Of a DNA stretch of 64,000 nt, positions 47,072-55,748 are shown one piece after another. The translations under genes and the position numbers were made by a program. This DNA comes from an uncultured Clostridia bacterium (GTDB lineage: Bacteria > Bacillota > Clostridia > Lachnospirales > CAG-274): contig CANQXR010000006.1 in NCBI GenBank assembly GCA_947627855.1, forward strand, positions 1-64,000, given 5' to 3'. The notes below the pieces were generated by a model. It was not told the origin of the DNA. It was given only the letters and a program-made list of their open reading frames with translations, and ran no database searches. Within the stretch, counting starts at the first letter, position 1; every line of letters starts with the position of its first letter.

Positions 47072-47148
47072 AGCTGATTAAGGGCGCTGCGGGCAGAAAG
47101 AGGGGGATATATGGAAAACGAAATCAGTGACATATTATGGTAAAAATG

Positions 47149-47177
47149 TTGACTTTTAACAATTTGAATGCTACACT
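47149..47177 (+). promoter_or_regulatory. Probable promoter for the ATPase/sigma-like pair
   Basis: TTGACT at 47149-47154 and TACACT at 47172-47177 with a 17-base spacer, about 70 bases before the ATPase start. Confidence 0.55.
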
Positions 47178-47244
47178 TAGTATGGTTGTATTTATACAGC
47201 CATATTTTTTGGCATCAAGGTTTCATATATGCAACCTAATAATT

Positions 47245-49095
47245 ATGGGGGAGGAGTTTGTTATAAAAATATTTCTTAAGCACTTATCGATTGAAAATTT
47301 CAAAGGAATAAAAAGTCTTGATTTGGTTCCGGAAAGGCATAATTATTTAAGCGGACGGAACGGAACGGGAAAAACTTGTGTTTTTGACGCTTATTGTTAT
47401 TTGCTTTTCGGGAGAAATTCTCATGACAGACCTGATTTCAGTGCTTATCCGGCAGATGACAGGGGAGATCCTTTTGTTGAGGGAATATTTGATATAGACG
47501 GAAGGGAGCTTGTTCTTTGCGTAACCATAACAAAAAAATGGGAGCTTTCGGACAAGCCTCCGAGATTCAAAGGGTTTGAAACCAAAAGGTTTGTTAATGG
47601 CAAGGCAGTGACAAGAGAGGAATACTTTGAAACAATAGATGATTTATGCGAAGCCGATTTGTTTAAAATACTTACCAATCCCTGTGCCATAGACTTTATA
47701 CCGTGGCTCAGACTGAGAAAAATCCTTACAAGGCTTAGTCCCGAAACTCCGTACAAGGCTGTTGCTGCTGCGGACGCCCGTCTGAAGATCGTTGCTGTTT
47801 TATTGGAGGACGACACGCCGGAGGACGCAAAACGGCGATTAGCTTCCGAAATAAGCGAAAAAAAGGCTGCTCTTGGGGAAATTCCCGTAAAAAGAGGAGA
47901 GGTTTCGTTGAATATGGGCGAGGAGTGGGATATTGCTGAGATCGATATAAAAATAGAAGGTATCAAAGAAGAAATTAAGGAAATTCAAAGGCTGATAGCT
48001 TTAAAGACGAAGCCGAACGAAATGCAGGCGGAGCTTTCCCGTCTTGAGAATATAAAAAGAAAGGCTGAGCTGGAATTCAGAGAAAGAGAGCTTGAAAGAA
48101 AAAATAAAATGGCTGATCTCGAAAGAGAGCTTAGGGATAAAAACAACGAAATGCAGCATTTGTCCTATAAATTAAAAAAGCTTGAAAACAGGCTGTATGA
48201 AGCAAAGAGGAGATCTGAGGAGCTTGAAAGAAGGGCGGAGGAAAGGCAAAATGACAAGCCGGAAATAAGCGAATACTGTTCACTGTGCGGAAACAAGCTG
48301 AAAAAGAGACAGATAGAGGCTATTGGTGAAAAGCTCGCTACGGAGAAAAAGGAAGAACTGAAAGGAATTTACGGGGAATATGAGTTATCACTGTTTGAAG
48401 TAAATTCATTAAAGGACGAGATTGAAAAGAACTGTTCTCATATAAACAAGCTGAAAGAGGAATCTGCATCAATAAACAACCGTCTTTCCAAGCTCAGAAG
48501 AATTTCAGACAAGAACAGGGACAGCGATGTTGATTCCGCCATAATGCATCTGAAAGCCCGTCTTGAGCCTGTATACAATGAAACTGACCGGCTAAAGGAA
48601 TATCTGATTCATCTGAATGAGAGATTTGAACAGCTTTATGAAACAAAGAACAGAATTTCGGCTAATATAAATGCGAAAAAAAGACTTACGGAACTTAGCG
48701 AGGAAGAAAAAAGGCTCAGAGATGATATAAAGGAACTTAAGTATAAGGATTCTCTGCTTGATGAGCTTATTAAAAGAACAATGGAATATCAATCTGAAAA
48801 AATCAATTCGCATTTTGACAGTGTATATTTTAAAATGTACAGAAATTTCATAAAGGGAGGAAGCGAAAATTGCTGTATTGCCGAAATTGATGGGGTTGAA
48901 TATGCCGACCTGAATCATGGAGGCAAAATTATGGCGGGGCTTGATCTTATAAAGGGTCTGTCGGACTATTTTGGCATATATGTACCTATTTTTATTGACA
49001 ACAGAGAAAGCCTTACGTCCTTATGCCTGACTGAAAGTCAGATTTTTGAGCTTACAGTATCAGATGAAAAGGAGCTGAAATGCCGATATGAATAA
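47245..49095 (+). CDS. Zinc-hook SMC/Rad50-like ATPase (phage-type)
   Basis: A 616-residue (from ATG) ATPase of the SbcC/Rad50-like class. Walker A is GRNGTGKT at 37-44 after LSIENFKGIKSLDL. Long coiled-coil segments (about 225-340 and 360-520) flank a CSLC zinc hook at C345-C348, placed mid-protein as in Rad50. The C-terminal part has LNHGGKIMAGLDLIKGL and the Walker B-like YVPIFIDNRESL, typical of phage recombination ATPases. The start is uncertain: the ATG at 47245 lacks an upstream ribosome site, while GGGGGAGGAG lies inside the reading frame six bases before an ATA codon that could be a rare start. No SbcD nuclease gene is adjacent. It overlaps the next gene by 8 bases. Confidence 0.85.
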   Translation: MGEEFVIKIFLKHLSIENFKGIKSLDLVPERHNYLSGRNGTGKTCVFDAYCYLLFGRNSHDRPDFSAYPADDRGDPFVEGIFDIDGRELVLCVTITKKWELSDKPPRFKGFETKRFVNGKAVTREEYFETIDDLCEADLFKILTNPCAIDFIPWLRLRKILTRLSPETPYKAVAAADARLKIVAVLLEDDTPEDAKRRLASEISEKKAALGEIPVKRGEVSLNMGEEWDIAEIDIKIEGIKEEIKEIQRLIALKTKPNEMQAELSRLENIKRKAELEFRERELERKNKMADLERELRDKNNEMQHLSYKLKKLENRLYEAKRRSEELERRAEERQNDKPEISEYCSLCGNKLKKRQIEAIGEKLATEKKEELKGIYGEYELSLFEVNSLKDEIEKNCSHINKLKEESASINNRLSKLRRISDKNRDSDVDSAIMHLKARLEPVYNETDRLKEYLIHLNERFEQLYETKNRISANINAKKRLTELSEEEKRLRDDIKELKYKDSLLDELIKRTMEYQSEKINSHFDSVYFKMYRNFIKGGSENCCIAEIDGVEYADLNHGGKIMAGLDLIKGLSDYFGIYVPIFIDNRESLTSLCLTESQIFELTVSDEKELKCRYE

Positions 49096-49561
49096 AGAAG
49101 AGTGCATTAAAATGTTTAAATGCTGGGGTGATTTTGTCCGCATTACTTCACGTCTTAATGATGATATTCTGGAAATAAAGCGTCTGATCGGTTATAACAG
49201 GCAGGTCAGGGCTATGACTTATGATGGTGTGCCCGGCTCCTCTGATATATCCAAGCCTACGGAGGAAACGGCAATAAAGAACATAGAGGTTTATGAAGCT
49301 GAAATAAGGGAGCTTGAAAAAAGAATAGGGGAAGTAAGGAAAAATAAAGATTTGGTAGATGAGTTTCTGCTTACTCTTGATACTTATGACAGAAGGCTTA
49401 TAAGTCTGAGATATCTCAGAAGAAAAAGCTGGGAAAATATTTCCATGAATATTTATATGAGTGTGCGTCAGTGTTATAGGATACATAATAAAATTCTTGC
49501 GGCTTTGGGGGAGTATAATGAGAAAAAAACAACTGCCGGAGCCGACAACATTCACGGATAG
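49088..49561 (+). CDS. Sigma-70 region 4-like, phage-type regulator
   Basis: A 157-residue protein. After a helical N-terminal part, residues about 100-142 (FLLTLDTYDRRLISLRYLRR, then KSWENISMNIYMSVRQCYRI) form a sigma region 4-like helix-turn-helix, as in phage ArpU/RinA or DUF1492-type late regulators. No region 2 is present, so it is unlikely to act alone as a sigma factor. It overlaps the zinc-hook ATPase gene by 8 bases, as in phage gene clusters, but no integrase, capsid or terminase gene is nearby. Its TAG stop is the first triplet of element E14. Confidence 0.75.
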   Translation: MNKEECIKMFKCWGDFVRITSRLNDDILEIKRLIGYNRQVRAMTYDGVPGSSDISKPTEETAIKNIEVYEAEIRELEKRIGEVRKNKDLVDEFLLTLDTYDRRLISLRYLRRKSWENISMNIYMSVRQCYRIHNKILAALGEYNEKKTTAGADNIHG

Positions 49562-49722
49562 CTGACCCGGTCATGGGTCCGTCGGGGGCGGGGGAGGGAG
49601 AGGGAAAGGGGGAAAATGAAGCCCTGCAGGGCTTCATTTTCCCCCTTTCCCTCTCCCTCCCCCGCCCCCGACGGACCGCATTTTTTACAGTCTACGACTG
49701 TAAAAAATGCGGTGCAGGGGGT
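49559..49722 (+). repeat. Two-hairpin palindromic element E14
   Basis: The left end TAGCTGACCCGGTCAT starts at the stop codon of the sigma-like gene. The long hairpin at 49576-49677 is a perfect 51-bp-arm palindrome centred on CTGCAG. The short hairpin at 49678-49710 has apex CAGTC-TAC-GACTG. The right end is GGTGCAGGGGG. It lies between convergent genes. Confidence 0.93.
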
Positions 49723-49734
49723 TAAGCTGGTTTG

Positions 49735-49989
49735 CTAATACCTACCGTAATAAAAAACGGACAAAAGAATGTGCAAAATCAGAGAAAGTGAAAATATAAA
49801 GAAGAATTCAGGCTTTCTTATTTTATGTCTGAAAACGAGCATAGCCAAAAAGCCACCCGGTGCTCCGCCGGCGAGGGCGAGGGCAAACAAGGTGGCTTCG
49901 GATATTCGCCGCTTATGTAGAATTGCTTTTAATTTGTCTGTGCCCATTGCTAAAAAGAGCAGCAGGTTTATGGTTATATAGTATATCAT
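49735..49989 (-). CDS. DUF1294 family membrane protein
   Basis: An 84-residue protein with three hydrophobic segments. The family block MGTDKLKAILHKRRISEATLFALALAGG-like region (residues 15-42) and FRHKIRKPEF are present. Function unknown. Its ATG overlaps the mgsA stop (TAATG), so it is the last gene of the mre-min-rodA-mgsA transcript. Element E14 follows 12 bases after its stop. Confidence 0.88.
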   Translation of the reverse strand: MIYYITINLLLFLAMGTDKLKAILHKRRISEATLFALALAGGAPGGFLAMLVFRHKIRKPEFFFIFSLSLILHILLSVFYYGRY

Positions 49990-50384
49990 TATCTGACTAT
50001 ATTTCTCCAGTCAAGATCTCCTCTTTCGAGAGCAAGAAGGAGAACCTCTGCTGTTGCAAGGTTGGTCGCTGCAGGTATGTTGTGCATATCGCAGAGCCTC
50101 AGAGCGCTGTGAATGTCAGGCTCATAATTTTTCGGTGCAACGGGATCCCTTAAAAAAATAACAATGTCTATGTCGTTGCTTGCTATCTGTGAGGAAAGCT
50201 GTTCTTCTCCGCCGAGGTGACCTGCAAGATATTTATTTACAGGAAGTCCCGATGACTCTTCTATAAGCGTACCTGTGGTTCCTGTTGCGAAAAGTGTATG
50301 CTTTGCAAAGATGTGGCGGTAGGCAATACATAGGTTTTCCATTAATATTTTTTTATTGTCATGTGCTACTAATGCAATATTCAT
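49989..50384 (-). CDS. mgsA: Methylglyoxal synthase
   Basis: A 131-residue enzyme that converts dihydroxyacetone phosphate to methylglyoxal and phosphate, a bypass under phosphate limitation. I choose the ATG at 50382-50384 with GAGGGGTG upstream. Visible motifs are [11 protein letters not shown] at the start, ATGTTGTLI for phosphate binding, [13 protein letters not shown], and VIFLRDP with the catalytic aspartate region. It lies 4 bases after rodA, a placement seen in many Clostridia. Confidence 0.95.
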   Translation of the reverse strand: MNIALVAHDNKKILMENLCIAYRHIFAKHTLFATGTTGTLIEESSGLPVNKYLAGHLGGEEQLSSQIASNDIDIVIFLRDPVAPKNYEPDIHSALRLCDMHNIPAATNLATAEVLLLALERGDLDWRNIVR

Positions 50385-50388
50385 AATT

Positions 50389-51519
50389 TCACCCCTCAAA
50401 CATAGATTTCTGTTTTCTCATCCCAACATTGATTACCAGTCCTATGCCTATCATATTTATCCACAGCGAGCTTCCGCCGTAGCTTACAAACGGGAGCGGC
50501 ATACCCGTATTGGGAAGCATTCCTGTGGCAACTCCTGCATTGACAAAGGTCTGGAAGGCAAGCATACCCGCAACCCCACAGGCGAGCAGTTTGCCAAGAT
50601 TGTCGTGTGACCTCATACCTGTTATTATACATCTTGCTATTATTGCAAACAAGGCGGCAAGTACGCCTATACAGCCTATAAAGCCGAACTCCTCTCCTAT
50701 AACCGAGAAAATAAAGTCATTGTGCGACTCAGGAAGATAGTTAAGTTGATTTATCGTACCGTTATACAGCCCTTTGCCCCGAAGTCCTCCCGAGCCTATT
50801 GCCCAGATGGAATTTTTTGTCTGATAGAAAGACGGGTCGGTGTTTGATATATCCGCCGAAAAGCCTGTTACCAGACGATTTATCTGATATTGGTTCAGAA
50901 ACTTCCCCAAAATCATATGCTCTTCCGACTTTATGTCAAGAAACAGTATAACAGCTATGGGAGCTATTACCGCAAGACACAGAAATATATATTTATAACT
51001 GATGCCTCCGCAGAAAAGCAATATGAACATTATCGCCAGTATAACCAAGCTTGCCGAAAGAGATGGCTGAACCTTTATAAGTATAAACGGTATCAAAGTC
51101 ATTATAAAAATAATTGTTACTATACTTATATTATCAATCTTTTCTTTCATTTTGTCAATAAATTTTGCTAAAGAAATTATAACAAATATTTTGGCAAACT
51201 CTGAAGGCTGAATTCCGAAGAGCCAGCGTGATACGCCGTCACCGCTTCCGAAAAGGAGAACAGCGACCAAAAGTATGACATTTATCACATATATGGGAAT
51301 CCAGAACCTGCATATTATGTGATAGTCCGTAAACGCCGTAACCACAAGCAGCACAAGCCCTGTGCACAGCCATATTATCTGGTTCACACATTCACCCTGA
51401 AAGCCGTTTATGTTTATTCTCGTGGCGCTGCCTATTGCCAGTATGCCAAAGCAGGCAAGAGCCGTGACAAGCAGAACCATTATTAAGTCAAATGAAAAAA
51501 ATCTGTTTTTTGTGTACAT
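50389..51519 (-). CDS. rodA: Peptidoglycan glycosyltransferase RodA (SEDS family)
   Basis: A 376-residue SEDS protein with about ten membrane helices. SEDS motifs include [31 protein letters not shown] and [12 protein letters not shown]. It polymerises glycan strands for cylindrical growth with PBP2, whose gene (mrdA) is in the same cluster. It starts two bases after minE. RodA is preferred over FtsW because of the mre neighbourhood. Confidence 0.93.
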   Translation of the reverse strand: MYTKNRFFSFDLIMVLLVTALACFGILAIGSATRININGFQGECVNQIIWLCTGLVLLVVTAFTDYHIICRFWIPIYVINVILLVAVLLFGSGDGVSRWLFGIQPSEFAKIFVIISLAKFIDKMKEKIDNISIVTIIFIMTLIPFILIKVQPSLSASLVILAIMFILLFCGGISYKYIFLCLAVIAPIAVILFLDIKSEEHMILGKFLNQYQINRLVTGFSADISNTDPSFYQTKNSIWAIGSGGLRGKGLYNGTINQLNYLPESHNDFIFSVIGEEFGFIGCIGVLAALFAIIARCIITGMRSHDNLGKLLACGVAGMLAFQTFVNAGVATGMLPNTGMPLPFVSYGGSSLWINMIGIGLVINVGMRKQKSMFEG

Positions 51520-51521
51520 AT

Positions 51522-51782
51522 TCAGTCAACCTGTGTTTCTTTAAAAATGTCTGTTATGGGAATGCTTATGTTGAGCACGGGCATTTCGCCGTCAGTCGGA
51601 GGGCTTATATATATTTTTGCCCTGCTTCTGTCAGGCTCCATATAGTTGGATATTGTCAGAAGTATGTCTTTGGCAAGACTTTCCATTATGTCGGCGGAAA
51701 AATCCGTTCTGTCCTTAAGAATCACTCTGTTAAGTCTTTCAAGAGCTATGACCTTTGAGTCGGATTTTTTATGTAAATTCAT
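51522..51782 (-). CDS. minE: Cell division topological specificity factor MinE
   Basis: An 86-residue MinE. The N-terminal region that contacts MinD is VIALERLNRVILKDRTDFSADIMESL, and the C-terminal dimerisation part includes IYISPPTDGEMPVLNISIPI. It stimulates MinD ATPase. It lies 12 bases after minD and 2 bases before rodA. No minC gene is present in this cluster. Confidence 0.92.
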   Translation of the reverse strand: MNLHKKSDSKVIALERLNRVILKDRTDFSADIMESLAKDILLTISNYMEPDRSRAKIYISPPTDGEMPVLNISIPITDIFKETQVD

Positions 51783-51794
51783 ATAAGCCGCCCC

Positions 51795-52586
51795 TTACTC
51801 AAATATTCTTTTAAGACGTGAAAGCAGTCCCACCTTTTCTTTTTTGTTAAGGTCCAAAAAGGGTACTTCCTCGCCAAGAAGGCGTTTGACTATGTTTTTG
51901 TATGCCTTTGATGAAGGAGTGTCGCCAAGCACAACAGGTATTCCCTTATTCTGCGAGATTATTATGCCCGCATCATCGGGAATAAGCCCTATGGCGTCTA
52001 TTCCCAGAATTTCCTTTATATCGTCAAGCCCCAGCATATCGCCCTGTCTTGTCATCTCCGCCCTGACCCTGTTCAGAACCAGCTTGGGAGAGGATATTCC
52101 GCTGTCCTTCAGAAGTCCTATAATCCTGTCTGCGTCCCTTACTGCGGAAACCTCCGGCACGGTGACTACTATCGCCATATCCGCTCCGGCAACGGCATTC
52201 TTAAAGCCCTGCTCAATTCCTGCCGGACAGTCGATTATGATGAAGTCATAGTTTGCCTTCAGAGAAGTGCAGAGCTTTACCATCTGCTCAGGCGTTACGG
52301 CGGTTTTGTCCTTTGTCTGCGCAGCAGGCAGAAGGGCGAGATTTTCACAGCTTTTGTCCCTTATAAGAGCTTCGCTCAGACGGCAGCTTCCTTCAATTAC
52401 GTCTACAAGGTCGTAAATTATACGGTCCTCCATTCCTATTACAACGTCAAGGTTGCGCAGTCCTATGTCGGCATCTATAAGAAGCACATTCCTGCCTTCA
52501 AGGGCAAGTCCCATTCCTATGTTGGCTGTGGTGGTGGTTTTTCCTACTCCTCCCTTGCCGGAGGTTACTACCAATATATTTCCCAT
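51795..52586 (-). CDS. minD: Septum site-determining protein MinD
   Basis: A 263-residue deviant-Walker ATPase. GKGGVGKTTTTANIG is at the N-terminus, then DADIGLRNLDVVIGMEDRI and FIIIDCPAGIEQGF. The C-terminal amphipathic membrane-targeting helix is GLLSRLKRIFE. I choose the ATG at 52584-52586, with GGGAGG upstream; the longer frame has no ribosome site. It recruits MinC in other bacteria to block polar septation. About 120 bases separate it from mrdA, the place where minC normally sits. Confidence 0.95.
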   Translation of the reverse strand: MGNILVVTSGKGGVGKTTTTANIGMGLALEGRNVLLIDADIGLRNLDVVIGMEDRIIYDLVDVIEGSCRLSEALIRDKSCENLALLPAAQTKDKTAVTPEQMVKLCTSLKANYDFIIIDCPAGIEQGFKNAVAGADMAIVVTVPEVSAVRDADRIIGLLKDSGISSPKLVLNRVRAEMTRQGDMLGLDDIKEILGIDAIGLIPDDAGIIISQNKGIPVVLGDTPSSKAYKNIVKRLLGEEVPFLDLNKKEKVGLLSRLKRIFE

Positions 52587-52706
52587 ATTATTTCCTCCCG
52601 AAGTAATATTTATTCCTTCTAAAAGTATAACAGAATTCAGAGGGGCTTTCATGGGAATTCGAAAGCAAATTTCCCCCGATGGCTCCATAAAGCCCCAATA
52701 ACGCCC

Positions 52707-55208
52707 TTATTTTGTCAGAGTGTTGTAATATTCTTTTTCAGACGATGAATTCATATCTGCATATCTTGAAATTATCTTCTTTGCAAGGTTGGGGGCGGGG
52801 GCCGTCACCGAATCATCGCCGAAGGGTATAATTATGGAAATGGCTATTTCCGGCTTTTCATAGGGGGCAAAGCCCACAAATATGGTGTGCTCGGCTCTTG
52901 AAGAGCTTTCCTGTGCCGTTCCCGATTTTGCCGCAACGGGTATTTCAAAGTCTGAAAAATGACTTCTCAGGGTTCCGTTGGAGCCGTGGGTTACCTGATA
53001 CATACCCTGATGAACGGTTTCCACATTTTCGGGACTCAGACCGAGATCCTCCTCAAGCTCCGGTTTTTTTTCATAAACCGTTGTTCTGCCGTCATAGCTT
53101 GTTATTTTGTCAAGAAGATGGAGAGAATATCTCTTGCCGCCGTTTGCCACAGTTGCCACATATTTGTTGAGGGTGGCGTTTGTGTAATTGTTGTAGGACT
53201 GACCTATTGCCGTCCTTATAGTATCTCCGTCATACCAGCTGGATTCGCTTTCATCTGCGTCCGGATAACGGCTGGCGTAAATATACTGCTTATATGCCGG
53301 CGAGGATATATTTGAGGGATAATCCTCTCTTGAGTCGTAAAGCTCATATATTTCCACCCCCGTAGGGTCGTTAAGCCCGAATTTTTCCATATATTCGTTA
53401 AGCTTGGTTATGCCTATGCGATAGCTCAGCTCATAAAAGAAATAATTGCACGACACCTCAAGTGCCTTTGTGGGGCTGACTGACCTGTGAGAACCCTTTC
53501 CCTCGCCTATCCAGCAGTGGGCATAGGGCTTGCCTGCCTTTGTGAATTCGCCCTCATCATATATTGTGGAATTTTTCGTAATAATGCCCTCTTCAAGTCC
53601 TGCGAAAAGGGTAATCATTTTAAAGGTGGAGCCGGGGGCTCTCGGCTCGGTGAATGGGCGGTTCACAAGGGGAGTGGAGCTGTCAAGACGGAGCCTGTTG
53701 TAGTAGTCATTGTTGAATTTGTTTACAAGCTGATTGTTGTCGTATGAGGGATATGAAACGGAAACAAGTATCTCTCCCGTATTTATGTCGCTTACGACTA
53801 CCGACCCTGTACAAGGGTCCATTTTTGTTAGAGCCGGCTCCATAGAGCCGTCATCAAGCATACCTATTACTGCGCTGCCTGCGCTTACGTTTCCGTTTTC
53901 TATTCTTTCATACCAGCCGTCATTTTTGTCAAGTACGTCCTGCTCATACATACAGAGCAGAAGTTCCCTGACGGTTATGTCCCCCGAAAGTATGCCATCG
54001 GAGAGTATGTCGCCCCCAAGCTGAGGGTCGTCGGCTATGTTTTTGTTTTTGCTTCTCAGATAGTCGCCGAGCTTCAGGCAATATCCGTCCTTTGCTGACA
54101 GCATTTCCGCGATGCTGACAGAGCCGCCCTTTGCCATATTTGCGCCCATTTTGGTTATGGTGAAGTTATAGTCCTTGCTTCTGCCTGTGAGGTGGCTTAT
54201 AAGGGTGTTTTTAAGAACCTCCTTAAGGTCGTCATATGCTCCCTGCTGAAGCTCGGAGTCTATGGTCAGAAACACATTGTTTCCGGGAATAGGGGCGGTG
54301 GAACCCTCTGTATGCGTCTGTATGCGTCTGCCTACGCTGTCGACTTCCACAAGCTCGGCGCCGTCTGTGCCTTTCAGTTCCAGTTCGAAGGCCTTCTCAA
54401 CGCCGTCCTGTCCTATTATGTCATTTATGTCATAGCCGTATTTTTCATATTCCTTCAGGCTTTCATCGGATATTGTCCTGATATAGCCCAGTATGTGTGA
54501 GAAAAGCTCTCCTTTCGGATATTCCCTCAGATATTCCGCATCTATATATATGCCGGGAAAGTCGGAGGAGTTTTCTTCGAGGTAAGCTATGGTTTTCTGC
54601 GAAACCTCCTCTGAAACCACTATGGGCATATATTTGGAATAGCGCTGTCTGTACATAGTTCCTCTGAGGGAAAGAAGCTTTCTTGCCTCCTCATCGCTCA
54701 TGGCAGGGTCTATTTCAAACATTTCCCTGAGAGTATAGAAGCACTCGGAGGCGTTAAGCCCCTCTTTGAGTCCCATATCCTTTTTCCATCTGACCTCCCT
54801 TGTCTTGGAGCCGTCAAGCATAAAGGAATAGGGCTTTTCCTTTGAAATGGGGAAGTCGTCCTCTATCTCCTCTCCGTTCTGCTCCAGAAGCTTTATAAGC
54901 CTGTAAAGAACATCATTCAGATTGTCAACACTTACGCTGGGGTCAAGCTTTATGACCCACGAGGAGTAGTTGACGGCGAGGGGTCTGCCCATTCTGTCAT
55001 ATATATTGCCTCTCGGAGCGCCAACGGATATTTCCTTTGTGGTTGTGCCCGAAATCTGTGTGTTGAAGTAGTCGCCGTTTAAAATCTGGAGGTTGTACAG
55101 CCTGCACGCAAGCAGAAAAAAAAGCAGTAATGTGCCGCCAAGAACAACTCCCATTCTGAAAACGGTGGTATCGGAATATTTATTCAGAAATTCTTTCAGT
55201 TTGTTCAT
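52707..55208 (-). CDS. mrdA: Penicillin-binding protein 2 (elongasome transpeptidase)
   Basis: An 833-residue class B PBP. The N-terminal membrane helix is about 19-40. The pedestal domain starts with GAPRGNIYDRMGRPLAVNY. The transpeptidase domain has S527 in the STFK motif (PGSTFKM), SCN (EVSCNYFFY) and KSGT (AAKSGTAQES). It is longer than E. coli PBP2, with extra sequence between the pedestal and transpeptidase domains (about 330-430). It partners with RodA and MreBCD in lateral wall synthesis. Confidence 0.94.
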   Translation of the reverse strand: MNKLKEFLNKYSDTTVFRMGVVLGGTLLLFFLLACRLYNLQILNGDYFNTQISGTTTKEISVGAPRGNIYDRMGRPLAVNYSSWVIKLDPSVSVDNLNDVLYRLIKLLEQNGEEIEDDFPISKEKPYSFMLDGSKTREVRWKKDMGLKEGLNASECFYTLREMFEIDPAMSDEEARKLLSLRGTMYRQRYSKYMPIVVSEEVSQKTIAYLEENSSDFPGIYIDAEYLREYPKGELFSHILGYIRTISDESLKEYEKYGYDINDIIGQDGVEKAFELELKGTDGAELVEVDSVGRRIQTHTEGSTAPIPGNNVFLTIDSELQQGAYDDLKEVLKNTLISHLTGRSKDYNFTITKMGANMAKGGSVSIAEMLSAKDGYCLKLGDYLRSKNKNIADDPQLGGDILSDGILSGDITVRELLLCMYEQDVLDKNDGWYERIENGNVSAGSAVIGMLDDGSMEPALTKMDPCTGSVVVSDINTGEILVSVSYPSYDNNQLVNKFNNDYYNRLRLDSSTPLVNRPFTEPRAPGSTFKMITLFAGLEEGIITKNSTIYDEGEFTKAGKPYAHCWIGEGKGSHRSVSPTKALEVSCNYFFYELSYRIGITKLNEYMEKFGLNDPTGVEIYELYDSREDYPSNISSPAYKQYIYASRYPDADESESSWYDGDTIRTAIGQSYNNYTNATLNKYVATVANGGKRYSLHLLDKITSYDGRTTVYEKKPELEEDLGLSPENVETVHQGMYQVTHGSNGTLRSHFSDFEIPVAAKSGTAQESSSRAEHTIFVGFAPYEKPEIAISIIIPFGDDSVTAPAPNLAKKIISRYADMNSSSEKEYYNTLTK

Positions 55209-55235
55209 TTTTTATTCCCTTTTGTTTCATTAATT

Positions 55236-55748
55236 TTAAAAGAGTCTGCGTCCGGCGTTTTTCCGGCTGTTGAGGAATTCGGTCACTGTATAGACTATGC
55301 GGTAGAGAAAAGCCGATATAAGAACTGTGTAGACAAGCTCCGGCAATACCTTGGGCAGAACAAAGGCAAAAAAGTTTGAATAGCCCATAAGCAGCAAGTT
55401 AAGCACATAGTAGGCGAAGCTGTAGAATATGTCGGCTCCTGCCACTATTGCAAGGGGAAGAAGGAAGCTTTCCTTGAAAAATGCCTTGAAGCAATATCCG
55501 CATATCATACCTATTGTGGCATATATAAACATATTGCAGCCGAGATATGCCGAAAAAAGGCAGTCCTGAAGAAAGCCTGTCACAAGCCCTGTGAATATGC
55601 CGTCCCCCTCACCCTGTATAAAGGCTACGGAAACGACTATTATAAGTGCCGTATTGGGCTTTATGTCTATTATTGCAAAGCTTTCAAAGACAGTTGACTG
55701 CAAAATTATATTTATCACAGCCATCAGAGTATAAGCAATATATTTCAA
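55236..55748 (-). CDS. mreD: Rod shape-determining protein MreD
   Basis: A 170-residue membrane protein with about five helices, of the clostridial MreD type (NTALIIVVSVAFIQGEGDG, GLVTGFLQDCLFSAYLG). It overlaps mreC by four bases and lies 27 bases upstream of mrdA. Confidence 0.9.
   Translation of the reverse strand: MKYIAYTLMAVINIILQSTVFESFAIIDIKPNTALIIVVSVAFIQGEGDGIFTGLVTGFLQDCLFSAYLGCNMFIYATIGMICGYCFKAFFKESFLLPLAIVAGADIFYSFAYYVLNLLLMGYSNFFAFVLPKVLPELVYTVLISAFLYRIVYTVTEFLNSRKNAGRRLF

Noticed and set aside
47111..47143. Ten-codon ORF (MENEISDILW) as a leader peptide
   Set aside because: It has a purine-rich site upstream, but it lies before the probable promoter of the next gene, and it has no run of regulatory codons or terminator.
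1..49722. CRISPR array or phage integration repeats
   Set aside because: The repeats are dispersed, kilobases apart, in both orientations, with no direct repeats, regular spacers or cas genes.
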